From Rhizobiaceae bacterium (GTDB lineage Bacteria; Pseudomonadota; Alphaproteobacteria; Rhizobiales; Rhizobiaceae), in contig JAMLJB010000001.1 in the NCBI GenBank assembly GCA_023953835.1, positions 1,550,001 to 1,614,000 on the forward strand: a stretch of 64,000 bases of DNA, given 5' to 3'. The position numbers were made by a program, and so were the translations under genes. Shown in pieces: positions 9,906 to 17,856 of the stretch; within the stretch, counting starts at the first letter, position 1, and each line of letters starts with the position of its first letter. Below the pieces are notes generated by a model, which saw only the letters and a program-made list of their open reading frames with translations, was not told the DNA's origin and did no database searches.

Positions 9906-10937
9906 TTAGCGGTTGGTTCCTTCGATTGCGATCGCCGTCAGCGCCCTGTTGACAATCGAATCAGCCAATTCCGGACGGCGCCGCGTTTCCAGTACGGCGT
10001 GGCTCAATCGCGCCAACGCGCGGTCGATCGATGGCAGTGACCAGCGACGCAGCGCGTTTTCGATTGTTCGTTTCCGGCTGAAGAAGATCGGCGGACGGGC
10101 TGCACCAACAATCTCGGAGGCGCTGCGCTTGCCCGCATCCAGTTCAGCGCGAAGCACACGCAGGGATTGCATCTGCCGCATCATCGCATTGGCGAGCAGG
10201 AAGGCCGGAGAACCCGCACGGACGTTTCGCCGAAAAAGTGTGTCGAACACCTCCAGCCGCCCCTCCAGAACCGCATCCATGCAATCGTCCATCGACAATT
10301 CGGCAACGTCACCCGTCAGTTCGCGGATATCGTCAAGTTCGATGCGCGATTTCCCGTGGGCGTAAAGCGACAGCTTCTCCAGTTCGCCGCGCGTCGCCAG
10401 CCTGTCGCCGCCGAGATTTCGCCGCAGGGCGTTGCGGGCTTCCATCGAAATCGACAGTCCTGCTGCTGAAAACGTCTGGTCCATCAGCGCTTCCAGATCG
10501 CGTTCGGCGTCGGCATAGCACGGAAGCGCGACGGCTTTGTCGGAGGATTCAATCACCGCGCGCAGCGGCGCGCCCTTTTTAAGGTCTCCCGCTTCGATCA
10601 GGACAAGCGTGGCCTCCGGCGGCGCGGCACACAGCGCCTTGACTTCGTCGGCCAATCCCTTTTGCGCTTGCGCGTTGCGTATCCAGAGCAGACGTTTTTC
10701 CGCGAACATGGAGACGGTATTCGCCTCGGCGGTGAGCTTTCCGCTTTCGTCGGCCTCGCTGGCATCAAGTCGCACGACCGTGAAGGGGTCGTCGACCGGC
10801 AAGCCTGTTTGTTTCACGAATGCCGCGGCGCGCTCGGACACCAGCCCATGGTCCGGCCCATAGAGCAGGACAATCGGCTTGCCGGCGTCCGGGCGGGACA
10901 GCCAGCCATCGACCTCATGCGCCTTCTTTTGAGCCAT
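9906..10937 (-). CDS. holA: DNA polymerase III subunit delta
   Basis: A 343-residue clamp-loader subunit that opens the sliding clamp at replication forks. It begins MAQKKAHEVDGWL and shows the family pattern IVLLYGPDHGLVSERA. DASEADESGKLTAEANTVSMF follows, as does the ALRRNLGGDRLATRGELEKLSLY region. In most Hyphomicrobiales this gene converges with parB and lies downstream of leuS and lptE on its own strand. Here the upstream side is instead a gene-free repeat region, so the usual neighbours are missing. Confidence 0.92.
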   Translation of the reverse strand: MAQKKAHEVDGWLSRPDAGKPIVLLYGPDHGLVSERAAAFVKQTGLPVDDPFTVVRLDASEADESGKLTAEANTVSMFAEKRLLWIRNAQAQKGLADEVKALCAAPPEATLVLIEAGDLKKGAPLRAVIESSDKAVALPCYADAERDLEALMDQTFSAAGLSISMEARNALRRNLGGDRLATRGELEKLSLYAHGKSRIELDDIRELTGDVAELSMDDCMDAVLEGRLEVFDTLFRRNVRAGSPAFLLANAMMRQMQSLRVLRAELDAGKRSASEIVGAARPPIFFSRKRTIENALRRWSLPSIDRALARLSHAVLETRRRPELADSIVNRALTAIAIEGTNR

Positions 10938-11064
10938 CGGTTCTGCCTATCAGCATTTTTCCGCCGTTCAAGAGTCATTCGGCAGATAGGTCGGCGCTGC
11001 CCCTCACCCTTGCCTCTCTCCACCATCAAACGATTCACCGAACGTCTTTGCCATGCTTGCACAA

Positions 11065-11218
11065 CCCCTCATCCCGCTGCCGCGACCTTCTCCCACAAGG
11101 GGAGAAGGAGGATGTCATGCGCACCAGCTTCAATCGTCGGCGTTGCAGAAGGAGCGAGACGTTGCTGATGCCCGCCTTCTCCCCTTGTGGGAGAAGGTGC
11201 CGGCAGGCGGATGAGGGG
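11065..11218. repeat. Large inverted repeat of the rhizobial intergenic palindromic type
   Basis: Two 44-base arms (11065-11108 and 11175-11218) are inverted copies that match at about 40 of 44 positions. The mismatches are two CG/GC swaps. Each arm also contains its own hairpin, CCTTCTCCC with GGGAGAAGG around a short loop. The 66 bases between the arms hold no convincing gene. Palindromic units of this type (CCCCTCAT..., ...GGGGAGAAGG) are common between genes in Rhizobium-related genomes. There is no transposase, so it is a small repeat element rather than an insertion sequence. Confidence 0.75.
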
Positions 11219-11282
11219 CGGCGCAAGCGCCAGCCATAAAATCACGCTTCCATTTTAGCAAATTGTGGAATAGCGTCACGTT

Positions 11283-11500
11283 GGGCCTGTCAGTCAGGCC
11301 CGGGGCGTCACAACCCCTCCAAGAGCGGTCCTTGTCGACTGCAAAACGACAACTCCTCGACGGGATACGCCGGGGGGGCCTCCGTGCATGTCCAGAGCTC
11401 ACGCTTAAAGACGGAGGCGGTCGTCTCTTGGCGGCTTGTGAACCCCCCGGTCACCAGAGGGGAATACGGGCTTGAAAAGGGGCCCCTCGGTGACCGCATT
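11283..11500. ncRNA. Candidate structured RNA of unknown family
   Basis: This lies in the gene-free interval 10938-11517 and shows nested exact helices. They are GGGCCTG/CAGGCCC (11283-11289 with 11295-11301); TCACAA/TTGTGA (11308-11313 with 11436-11441); CCAAGAG/CTCTTGG (11319-11325 with 11425-11431); TTGTCG/CGACAA (11332-11337 with 11347-11352); and GCCTCCGT/ACGGAGGC (11378-11385 with 11411-11418). A final long stem pairs 11448-11462 with 11483-11496 through one bulged A. The second and third helices enclose the fourth and fifth, giving a branched fold. Helices do not settle the strand; no clear T-tract terminator is visible. It lacks the marks of tmRNA, RNase P RNA and SRP RNA. A 6S RNA or a leader of the gene at 11518 cannot be excluded. 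Confidence 0.5.
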
Positions 11501-11517
11501 CGCATCGGGGGCGCAAT

Positions 11518-11733
11518 TTGGACAGCTATAGTTTCTGGCAGGATTTTTTCATCAGCTACCGGGCTTCGCCCGATGCGATCAAGGCGCTTTGGCTGACCAT
11601 GCCGCCGGCCTTTGTTCTCATGCTCGCGTGGGTATTCTCAAAACCTGCAAAGCCACGAATATCGGGAAAAAACAAAACCGGCGAAGCTTCACAGCCTGCC
11701 GGTCAATTGCCCGTTTCTGACGGGGATGCCTGA
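11518..11733 (+). CDS. Small membrane protein, hypothetical
   Basis: A 71-residue frame with a TTG start. The N-terminal half (SFWQDFFISYRASPDAIKALW) looks like a conserved amphipathic segment. One hydrophobic helix follows at about residues 28-41 (MPPAFVLMLAWVF), with a charged, low-complexity tail. It follows the structured-RNA candidate directly. No function is known to me. Codon use and GC content resemble the neighbours, which favours a real gene, but the TTG start and size leave doubt. The next 270 bases to 12003 show no gene; they are AT-richer and probably hold the promoter of the following gene. Confidence 0.55.
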   Translation: MDSYSFWQDFFISYRASPDAIKALWLTMPPAFVLMLAWVFSKPAKPRISGKNKTGEASQPAGQLPVSDGDA

Positions 11734-12003
11734 TTCGATCCGGTAAGGCTCGTGGGCGGGGGGCTTGGGGTTACGAGCAAAACCGGACCGAACCGTCTCA
11801 GGCAACAGCAACACCGTCGATTTTATTTTGGGCATCAACTAGGATAAATTGCGGCAAGAATGCGGCCCATAATCACCAATCATTACAGAATGTTTCATCC
11901 CGTGATCAGCGCCGCCCCGCAAAACCCGCGCCATTCACCACTAACTCTTGCATTTCCTTAATGAAAAGGCGACCCTGCAATTCCGTTGTCAAAGGACTTC
12001 TGA

Positions 12004-12390
12004 ATGACGGAACGTGGAAGCGGATCAAAGGGCGAGGGTGAGCCGGCAATACTCATTCCTTTTCCGGATCCGAAGCAGCGCAAGCCGCTGCGCCAGGTTT
12101 CGTTCGAGCGACGCGAGCTTGATTCCATCCTTCGGTTATATGGGCGTATGGTCGCCGCAAATGAATGGCGGGACTACGCGATAGACCACACGTTTGACCG
12201 TGCCATATTCTCGGTGTTTCGGCGCGCGAGTGAGACGCCGCTGTTCCAGATCGTGAAGAATCCGGCGCTGGCGCGCAAGCAGGGCGCATTCGCCGTCATA
12301 ACGGGAACCGGGCAGGTGCTGAAGCGTGGCCATGAACTGGCCCGCGTGCTCGGCGTGTTTGACAAGAAGCTGCGCCTGATCGAAGGCTGA
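12004..12390 (+). CDS. DUF2794 family protein
   Basis: A 128-residue soluble protein of a family confined mostly to alphaproteobacteria. The conserved core runs from about residue 35 to 128: FERRELDSILRLYGRMVAAN, then WRDYAIDHTFDRAIFSVFRR and PLFQIVKNPALARKQGAF. The start ATG at 12004 gives a natural N terminus. The function is unknown. The next gene begins 57 bp downstream on the same strand. Confidence 0.8.
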   Translation: MTERGSGSKGEGEPAILIPFPDPKQRKPLRQVSFERRELDSILRLYGRMVAANEWRDYAIDHTFDRAIFSVFRRASETPLFQIVKNPALARKQGAFAVITGTGQVLKRGHELARVLGVFDKKLRLIEG

Positions 12391-12447
12391 ATTGACCGTA
12401 TCGGACTTTGGCATATTCTCATGCAAAAGCATGTCAGGGAGGAAAAC

Positions 12448-12882
12448 ATGGCCAAGCAACCGGAAATGCCGGACTTCATGCAAATGTTCTCGCAGTTCGG
12501 AAAAGACCTGAAGATGCCGCAGGTCGATGTGGACGCGATCCTCGCGCACCATCGCAAAAACCTCGAAGCGCTGCAAAAGGCGGCATCGGCAGGCGCGGCG
12601 GGTGCAAATTCGGTGTTGGCGAAACAGCGCGAGGCCCTGCAGGAAGGCATGCAGGACATGACCGAGATGATGCACAAGATGCGCACCAGCGGCGCGCCGA
12701 AGGAAGCGCTCGAAAAGAATGCGGAGTTTGCCCGCAAATCGTTCGAGGCGGCGGTCAAGCATGCAGGAGAAGTGGGCGAGATCGTGCGCAAGTCCGGCGA
12801 GGAATCGACCGAAATCCTGCGCGAGCGAATCAAGGCCGCAATGCAGGAAATTCGCGACGCCTATGAAAAGCGGATGGGCTGA
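12448..12882 (+). CDS. Phasin family protein
   Basis: A 144-residue, almost wholly helical protein of the phasin type that coats polyhydroxyalkanoate granules. The core has long amphipathic helices with the typical pattern HRKNLEALQKAASAGAAGA (residues about 32-50), later EALEKNAEFARKSFEAAVKHA. The first helix region begins PDFMQMFSQFGKDLKMPQVD. An in-frame ATG exists at 12421, but an AGGGAGG ribosome site sits just before 12448, so that start is preferred. No PHA synthase gene is in the window. It converges with an acetyltransferase gene three bases away. Confidence 0.82.
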   Translation: MAKQPEMPDFMQMFSQFGKDLKMPQVDVDAILAHHRKNLEALQKAASAGAAGANSVLAKQREALQEGMQDMTEMMHKMRTSGAPKEALEKNAEFARKSFEAAVKHAGEVGEIVRKSGEESTEILRERIKAAMQEIRDAYEKRMG

Positions 12883-12885
12883 CGC

Positions 12886-13461
12886 TCAGGCTCTGCCGCA
12901 GGAAGCGTGGTAGAGCCGCTCCGGCACGGATTGGGGATCGGGTTCGGCGCGATTCCCGCCATTCATTTCAAGCTGCATGAAAACGGTGTCGAGCCAACGA
13001 CCGTGCTTGTAGCCGGAGCCTTCCAGTACGCCGCAATGCCGGAAGCCCATGCGGTCGTGGAGCCGCACGGAGGGGCTGTCGGCATGGCCGTCCCCGATCA
13101 CCGCGACGAGCTGGCGATAGCCGCCCGCCCGGCATGCCTCGATTAGCGCCGACATCAACAGCTTGCCGATGCCTTTGCCCTTGGCGCGCGGGTCGATGTA
13201 AATCGAATCCTCGACGATGAACCGATAAGCCGGCCGCGCGCGGAATGGCCCGGCATAGGCGTAGCCGATCACCTGTCCAGCTTCCTCGGCGACCAGATAA
13301 GGATATTCGCTCGCCCGGAGGTTCGCGAAACGTGCCCGCATTTCATCGAGTGTCGGCGCTTCCAGCTCATAGGTGGCGGTGCCGTGGTCCACGGCATCGG
13401 CGTAGATCGCGGTCAGCACCGGAAGGTCGCTCTCCGTGGCGTCACGAATGGAAACGGTCAT
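12886..13461 (-). CDS. GNAT N-acetyltransferase, phosphinothricin/methionine sulfoximine type
   Basis: A 191-residue acetyl-CoA-dependent N-acetyltransferase. The N terminus IRDATESDLPVLTAIYADAV and the segment GTATYELEAPTLDEM match the phosphinothricin acetyltransferase-like subfamily. The acetyl-CoA-binding motif is RAKGKGIGKLLMSALIE, followed by HDRMGFRHCGVLEGSGYKHGRW. Members usually detoxify amino-acid analogues such as methionine sulfoximine; the exact substrate cannot be told. The ATG at 13461 is preferred over an upstream TTG at 13476 because GGGAGAA lies at proper spacing before it. Confidence 0.85.
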   Translation of the reverse strand: MTVSIRDATESDLPVLTAIYADAVDHGTATYELEAPTLDEMRARFANLRASEYPYLVAEEAGQVIGYAYAGPFRARPAYRFIVEDSIYIDPRAKGKGIGKLLMSALIEACRAGGYRQLVAVIGDGHADSPSVRLHDRMGFRHCGVLEGSGYKHGRWLDTVFMQLEMNGGNRAEPDPQSVPERLYHASCGRA

Positions 13462-13500
13462 GGGTTCTCCCGGCAATGATCGGCAGCAGACATACGCCGA

Positions 13501-13530
13501 AACAAAAAGGGCGGCCAGATGGCCGCCCTT
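13501..13530 (-). terminator. Intrinsic terminator after the Bax-inhibitor-1 gene
   Basis: On the minus strand GGGCGGCC pairs with GGCCGCCC around a four-base loop and is followed by a run of five T (complement of 13504-13508). It lies 22 bases past the stop of the minus-strand membrane protein gene. Confidence 0.85.
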
Positions 13531-13551
13531 CGAACTCTTGTGCCAGTCGCC

Positions 13552-14328
13552 CTATTCGCGATTGCCCATGAACTGGAGCAGGAAGGTGAACAGGTTGATG
13601 AAGTCGAGATAGAGCGTCAGCGCGCCCATGATCGCCTTGCGGCCCGCGACGAGAACGTCGTCACCCTCGAAATACATCTCCTTGATCTTCTGCGTGTCGT
13701 AGGCGGTGAGGCCAGAGAACACCAGCACGCCGATCGCCGAGATGGCGAACTGGAGCGCCGACGACTGCAGGAAGATATTCACCACCATCGCGATGATGAG
13801 GCCGAACACGCCCATGATCAGGAACGAACCCATCGCCGATAGGTCGCGGCGGGTTGTGTAACCATAGAGCGAGAGCGCACCGAACGCCGCTGCCGTCACG
13901 AAGAAGGTCTGCGTGATGGACTGGCTGGTGAACACCAGGAAGATTGTCGAGAGCGAGACGCCCACCAGTGCGGCATAGATCCAGAACGTGGTCTGCGCAG
14001 CCGAAAGGCTCATCTGGTTGACCCGGAAACCCAGGAAGAAGACGAGACCCAGCGGGGCCAGCATCACGAGCCACTTGAGCGGCGAGACGAACAGCGTGAC
14101 GCCGAACTGGGTCAGCATCTTGCCGTTGCCGAGCGTCGCAGCCGCAGCCGACGGATCGTTGGTGGTCGCCAGCATGATGACGCCAAGCGCGGCGACGCCG
14201 GTGATGACCATCGCCACGGCCATGAGATTGTAGACCTTGAGCATATAGGCGCGAAGACCTTCGTCGATCTCGACGCCGGTGCGCGCACCCGTGCCCAGTT
14301 GAGACTGATAATTGCGAAGTTCAGCCAT
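13552..14328 (-). CDS. Bax inhibitor-1/YbhL family membrane protein
   Basis: A 258-residue inner-membrane protein with about seven transmembrane helices (for example VYNLMAVAMVITGVAALGVI, LVFFLGF, TFWIYAALVGVSLSTIFLVF, SFLIMGVFGLIIAMVV). The BI-1 family signature LTAYDTQKIKEMY is close to the C terminus, with the acidic residue linked to ion leak in bacterial homologues. The start MAELRNYQSQLG at 14328 has a GAGGAAAAC ribosome site; a longer upstream frame is leader sequence. The 191 bases before it fold strongly and may be a regulatory leader. Confidence 0.9.
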   Translation of the reverse strand: MAELRNYQSQLGTGARTGVEIDEGLRAYMLKVYNLMAVAMVITGVAALGVIMLATTNDPSAAAATLGNGKMLTQFGVTLFVSPLKWLVMLAPLGLVFFLGFRVNQMSLSAAQTTFWIYAALVGVSLSTIFLVFTSQSITQTFFVTAAAFGALSLYGYTTRRDLSAMGSFLIMGVFGLIIAMVVNIFLQSSALQFAISAIGVLVFSGLTAYDTQKIKEMYFEGDDVLVAGRKAIMGALTLYLDFINLFTFLLQFMGNRE

Positions 14329-14347
14329 GTTTTCCTCTGTTGCTTCC

Positions 14348-14463
14348 GTCCCGTCGGGTGTCGGGCACACGCCCAGGCGCCGCTGGCGGGACTTCCAGCA
14401 TGCCTGCGCGAAATATGATCATTCTTGGCCTCCACGACAAGACCTGTTGCGCGCTGCAACAGG
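14348..14463 (-). promoter_or_regulatory. Folded 5' leader of the Bax-inhibitor-1 gene (ybhL-motif candidate)
   Basis: The 191-base space before the gene holds two strong elements. One is an exact hairpin, CCTGTTGC/GCAACAGG (14443-14450 with 14456-14463). The other is a stem GTCCCG/CGGGAC (14348-14353 with 14387-14392) enclosing GGGC/GCCC (14363-14366 with 14371-14374). Alphaproteobacterial ybhL genes are known to carry a conserved leader RNA called the ybhL motif. I cannot confirm a match to that model by eye. Confidence 0.4.
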
Positions 14464-14519
14464 GCGTGAGGCGCGATTCTGCATGAAATCATGCTAACAT
14501 TTCAGTGAGATTGCACGAA

Positions 14520-17105
14520 TCATAGTTCCCGCAGGACCGGCGCGGCCTTCTGGCCGAGAATGCGCCAGGTTCCGAGAAGTCCGAAACCCACGGTGAGCAG
14601 CAGCGCTACGACAATGGTCGCAACCGCCACCTCGGGCAGAAACACAGACGGCAGTTTCATCACCCGCGCGACCACGTACCAGGCCGCGACGCCGCCTGCC
14701 AGCAACGCAAAGACGGCGGTGGCGAGGCCGATCAGCAGATATTCGAGGCTGAACGCGGCGATCAGCGTGCGGCGGGTTGCCCCGAGCGTCTTGAGCACCA
14801 CGGCATCGTGAATGCGCGCGCGATTGCCCGCCGCCAGCGCGCCGGAAAGCACCAGGACCGATGCGATGAGCGCTACCGCCGCAGCCGCGCGAATCGCGGT
14901 GCCGAGCTGGCCGACAAGCTGGTTCACCACATCGAGCGCATCCTTGACGCGCACCGAGGTGACCGCAGGGAATTGCTTGGTGACCGCATTCAGCAATCTG
15001 GCTTCGTCGGCGGGCGCGGCATTCTGCTCTTTCAGCGTCGCCAGCCAGCTATGCGGCGCACCGGCAAACGTGTTGGGCGAGAAGACCATGACGAAATTTA
15101 TGCCGAGCGATTCCCATTGCACCCGCCGCAGATTGGCGATGCGGGCGGTGATGTTGCGGCCAAGCACGTTGACGGTCACGGTGTCCCCGATCTTGAGCCC
15201 AATCTGCTGCGCCTCCTCTGCCGAAAAGGAAACGAGCGGCTCCCCGGCATAGTCCTTCGGCCACCATTCTCCCTCCGAGATCACCGCATTTTCCGGGATC
15301 GTTTCGGAATAGGTGATGCCGCGGTCGCCGCGCAGCACCCATGCGCCTTCCGGCGGAACCTTGACGGTCTGCGCATCGATGCCGTTGAGCGCAACCACGC
15401 GCCCGCGCAGCATGGGCACGCGCTGAAGCGCGCCGCGCGGCGCTTCGGCCTGCACGAACCGGACGAAATCGTCGATCTCGGCAGGCTGCACGTCGACGAA
15501 GAAAAAGTTCGGTGCGCGCTCCGCAATCGTTCCTGTGATCTGCCGCCGCAGGTTTCCGTCGATCAGCGCCAGCGTCACCACCAGCGTCAGCCCCAGCCCC
15601 AGCGAAAGGACGACCGAGGGCGTCAGCGCGCCGGGGCGATGGATATTGCCGACGGCAAGACGCAGCGGGGTGGAGCGCACGGCGGGCGCATGCCGCGCCA
15701 GCACCTGCACGAGCCATGCGACCCCGCGCAACACAAGGAACGACCCGACGGCCGCCGCGACGAAGATGATGGCAATGCGCCGGTCGGAGGAAAAAAGCAC
15801 CGCGAGGCCCGCAAGCGCAATGCCGACGCCTGCGGCGATGGCCACGTAAACGAAGCGCGGCAGGCCGGTCAATTCGAAGCCAAGCTCGCGAAAAAGGGCG
15901 GTCGCCGGAACGTCGCGCGCCCGCCCGAGCGGCAGCACGGCAAAGGCGAGCGTCACGAGCACGCCGAACAGCGCGCCCATGGCGAGCGCGCCGGGATAGA
16001 CACCGCCCTCCGCCGGAACCGGGATCAGCGAAGCCAGCACGGACTTGGCCATGAAGGGCATCATGACGCCAAGCACCAGCCCGGCCACGATGCCGATTGC
16101 CGCAATCAGCATGATCTGGATCAGGTAGACTGCGAACACGAACCCGCCGGATGCGCCGAGACTTTTGAAGGTCGCAATCACGCTGCGCTTGCTGTCGAGA
16201 TAGGCGCGCACCGCATTCGCCACGCCCACGCCGCCGACGACCAAAGCGGTGAGGCCCACCAGCGTCAGGAACTGGGAAAACCGCTCGATATTGGCCGAAA
16301 GCGCGGGCGCGGCGTTGGTGCGGGTCCTGATGCTCCATCCGGCCTGTGGAAATTCGCGCTGGGCGTTGTCGCGGATCGAGCGCAACGCTGCGTCGCTTGT
16401 GCCGGCGGGCAATCGAACCTTGTAGACATGCTCGACGAGACTGCCCGGCTGGACCAGTCCCGACGCCCTGAGCGCATCCATTGAAACCAGCAGGCGCGGC
16501 GCGAAGCCGAAACCGTCGGAAATGGAATCCGGCTCGGTTTCCAGAAGCGCGCGCAACTCGATGCGCCGGTTGCCGAGCTCGATAGCGTCGCCCGGCCTGA
16601 GGCCGAGCCGGTCGAACAGGATTTGCGGCGCGGCGGCGCCATAGACACCGTTGCGCTGGCCGAACAATTGATCGCCCGGAAGCATGGGTGCGGTTGAAAG
16701 CGACCCGTACAGCGGATAGGCCGCGTCGACGGCCTTGACCTCGACCAACGCCTGGTCCGAGCCGTCGGGCAGGCGGGCCATGGATCGCATCCCGGCGCTG
16801 ACCGCCACGGTTCCGAGGCCGTCGAGGAACGCACGCTCCTGTGCCGAGGCTTCCCGCTGGTTCAGCTCGAAGCGGAGATCTCCGCCAAGCAGCGCCTGGC
16901 CCTGGTCGGCCACGCCGTCGGCGATTGCCTGCGCAACGGAATTGACGCCAGCGATCGCGCCGACGCCCAGCGCGATGCAGGCAACGAAAATCAGGAAGCC
17001 GGACAAGCCCGCGCGCATCTCGCGCAGCGCGAACCGCAACGCCAGCCCGAAGCGCGGAACGCCTGTCGGCGGCTGAGCGGCAAGCGGGGAGCGGGTGGCG
17101 TCCAT
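14520..17105 (-). CDS. ABC transporter permease, FtsX/YbbP family
   Basis: An 861-residue inner-membrane protein of the large two-repeat FtsX-like permease type (YbbP). One transmembrane helix is near the N terminus (LSGFLIFVACIALGVGAIAGVN). A long periplasmic domain follows, then two groups of helices around 255-460 and 740-861. It ends with LLLTVGFGLLGTWRILG. With the ATPase gene just upstream (three bases between them) it forms a YbbA-YbbP pair, often linked to export or release of hydrophobic material from the inner membrane. The substrate is unknown. A divergent tesA gene completes the well-known ybbA-ybbP-tesA neighbourhood. Confidence 0.9.
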   Translation of the reverse strand: MDATRSPLAAQPPTGVPRFGLALRFALREMRAGLSGFLIFVACIALGVGAIAGVNSVAQAIADGVADQGQALLGGDLRFELNQREASAQERAFLDGLGTVAVSAGMRSMARLPDGSDQALVEVKAVDAAYPLYGSLSTAPMLPGDQLFGQRNGVYGAAAPQILFDRLGLRPGDAIELGNRRIELRALLETEPDSISDGFGFAPRLLVSMDALRASGLVQPGSLVEHVYKVRLPAGTSDAALRSIRDNAQREFPQAGWSIRTRTNAAPALSANIERFSQFLTLVGLTALVVGGVGVANAVRAYLDSKRSVIATFKSLGASGGFVFAVYLIQIMLIAAIGIVAGLVLGVMMPFMAKSVLASLIPVPAEGGVYPGALAMGALFGVLVTLAFAVLPLGRARDVPATALFRELGFELTGLPRFVYVAIAAGVGIALAGLAVLFSSDRRIAIIFVAAAVGSFLVLRGVAWLVQVLARHAPAVRSTPLRLAVGNIHRPGALTPSVVLSLGLGLTLVVTLALIDGNLRRQITGTIAERAPNFFFVDVQPAEIDDFVRFVQAEAPRGALQRVPMLRGRVVALNGIDAQTVKVPPEGAWVLRGDRGITYSETIPENAVISEGEWWPKDYAGEPLVSFSAEEAQQIGLKIGDTVTVNVLGRNITARIANLRRVQWESLGINFVMVFSPNTFAGAPHSWLATLKEQNAAPADEARLLNAVTKQFPAVTSVRVKDALDVVNQLVGQLGTAIRAAAAVALIASVLVLSGALAAGNRARIHDAVVLKTLGATRRTLIAAFSLEYLLIGLATAVFALLAGGVAAWYVVARVMKLPSVFLPEVAVATIVVALLLTVGFGLLGTWRILGQKAAPVLREL

Positions 17106-17108
17106 CTT

Positions 17109-17801
17109 TCAGGCCACCGATGCCTGTGTGCTGGCCTCGATGATGCCCGACCTCATGGATATCTGCCTGTCGCAACGCGCGGCCAGCGCCGGATCGTGCG
17201 TGACCAGCACAAGCGTCATGCCTCGCTCGCGCGCCTTGGTGAACAGCAGGTCGGCCACCTGCCTGCCGGTCGCCTGATCGAGATTGCCGGTCGGTTCGTC
17301 GGCTATGAGGATGCGCGGCTCCGGCGCAAGTGCGCGCGCAATCGCCACGCGCTGCTGTTCGCCGCCCGAAAGCTGGCCGGGATAGTGGCTCGTCCGTTCG
17401 CCCAGCCCCACCGCCTCAAGCTCGTCCCTGGCGACGGCGAAGGCATCGCGATGGCCCGCCAGTTCGAGCGGCACCGCGACATTCTCCAGCGCGGTCATAT
17501 TGGGTATGAGATGGAAGGACTGGAAGACGATGCCGACATTGCGCCCGCGAAAGGATGCGACGGCGTCCTCGCCCATGCCCGTCAATTCGGTGCCGGCGAT
17601 CATGACGCGACCGGAATCGACTTTCTCCAGTCCGGCCAGAACCATGAGCAAGGTCGATTTGCCCGAGCCGGACGGCCCGACGATTCCCGTAGCCTCGCCC
17701 GCCGCGACATCGAGCGACACGCTTTTCAGCACCTGAACGGACGAAGCGTCCTGCCCAAGCGTCAGCGATACGTCCTTCAGTTGGATGACGGGCATTGTCA
17801 C
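17109..17801 (-). CDS. ABC transporter ATP-binding protein, YbbA/LolD type
   Basis: A 230-residue nucleotide-binding subunit. Walker [12 protein letters not shown] (about 43-53), Q-loop [20 protein letters not shown], signature [15 protein letters not shown], Walker [13 protein letters not shown] and H-loop LVTHD are all intact. MacB/LolD/YbbA-type subunits share the FQSFHLIP sequence. The frame starts with GTG at 17801; an ATG at 17795 is an equally good start. The region is shared with the divergent tesA promoter, since the two starts are about 55 bases apart. Confidence 0.92.
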   Translation of the reverse strand: MTMPVIQLKDVSLTLGQDASSVQVLKSVSLDVAAGEATGIVGPSGSGKSTLLMVLAGLEKVDSGRVMIAGTELTGMGEDAVASFRGRNVGIVFQSFHLIPNMTALENVAVPLELAGHRDAFAVARDELEAVGLGERTSHYPGQLSGGEQQRVAIARALAPEPRILIADEPTGNLDQATGRQVADLLFTKARERGMTLVLVTHDPALAARCDRQISMRSGIIEASTQASVA

Positions 17802-17856
17802 AAGAAAATCCTATATGGGAGGCACAAGATGTTGCGGCTCATATGGGAATTGGAAG

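Noticed and set aside
11065..11218. Insertion sequence or CRISPR repeat
   Set aside because: No transposase, no target duplication and only two inverted arms without spacers.
11263..11475. A 70-codon open frame across the structured-RNA candidate, and a 65-codon frame on the other strand
   Set aside because: No family resemblance, no ribosome site, and the sequence is better explained by paired helices.
11283..11500. Two-piece tmRNA, because of CTCGACGGGAT and GTGCATG
   Set aside because: The tag-coding sequence GCNAACGACAAC is absent; the closest stretch has an extra A and no stop codon in the right place.
14808..16484. A 558-codon open frame opposite the FtsX-like permease gene
   Set aside because: It is the high-GC shadow of the permease frame; its translation is Arg/His/Gly rich with no motif.
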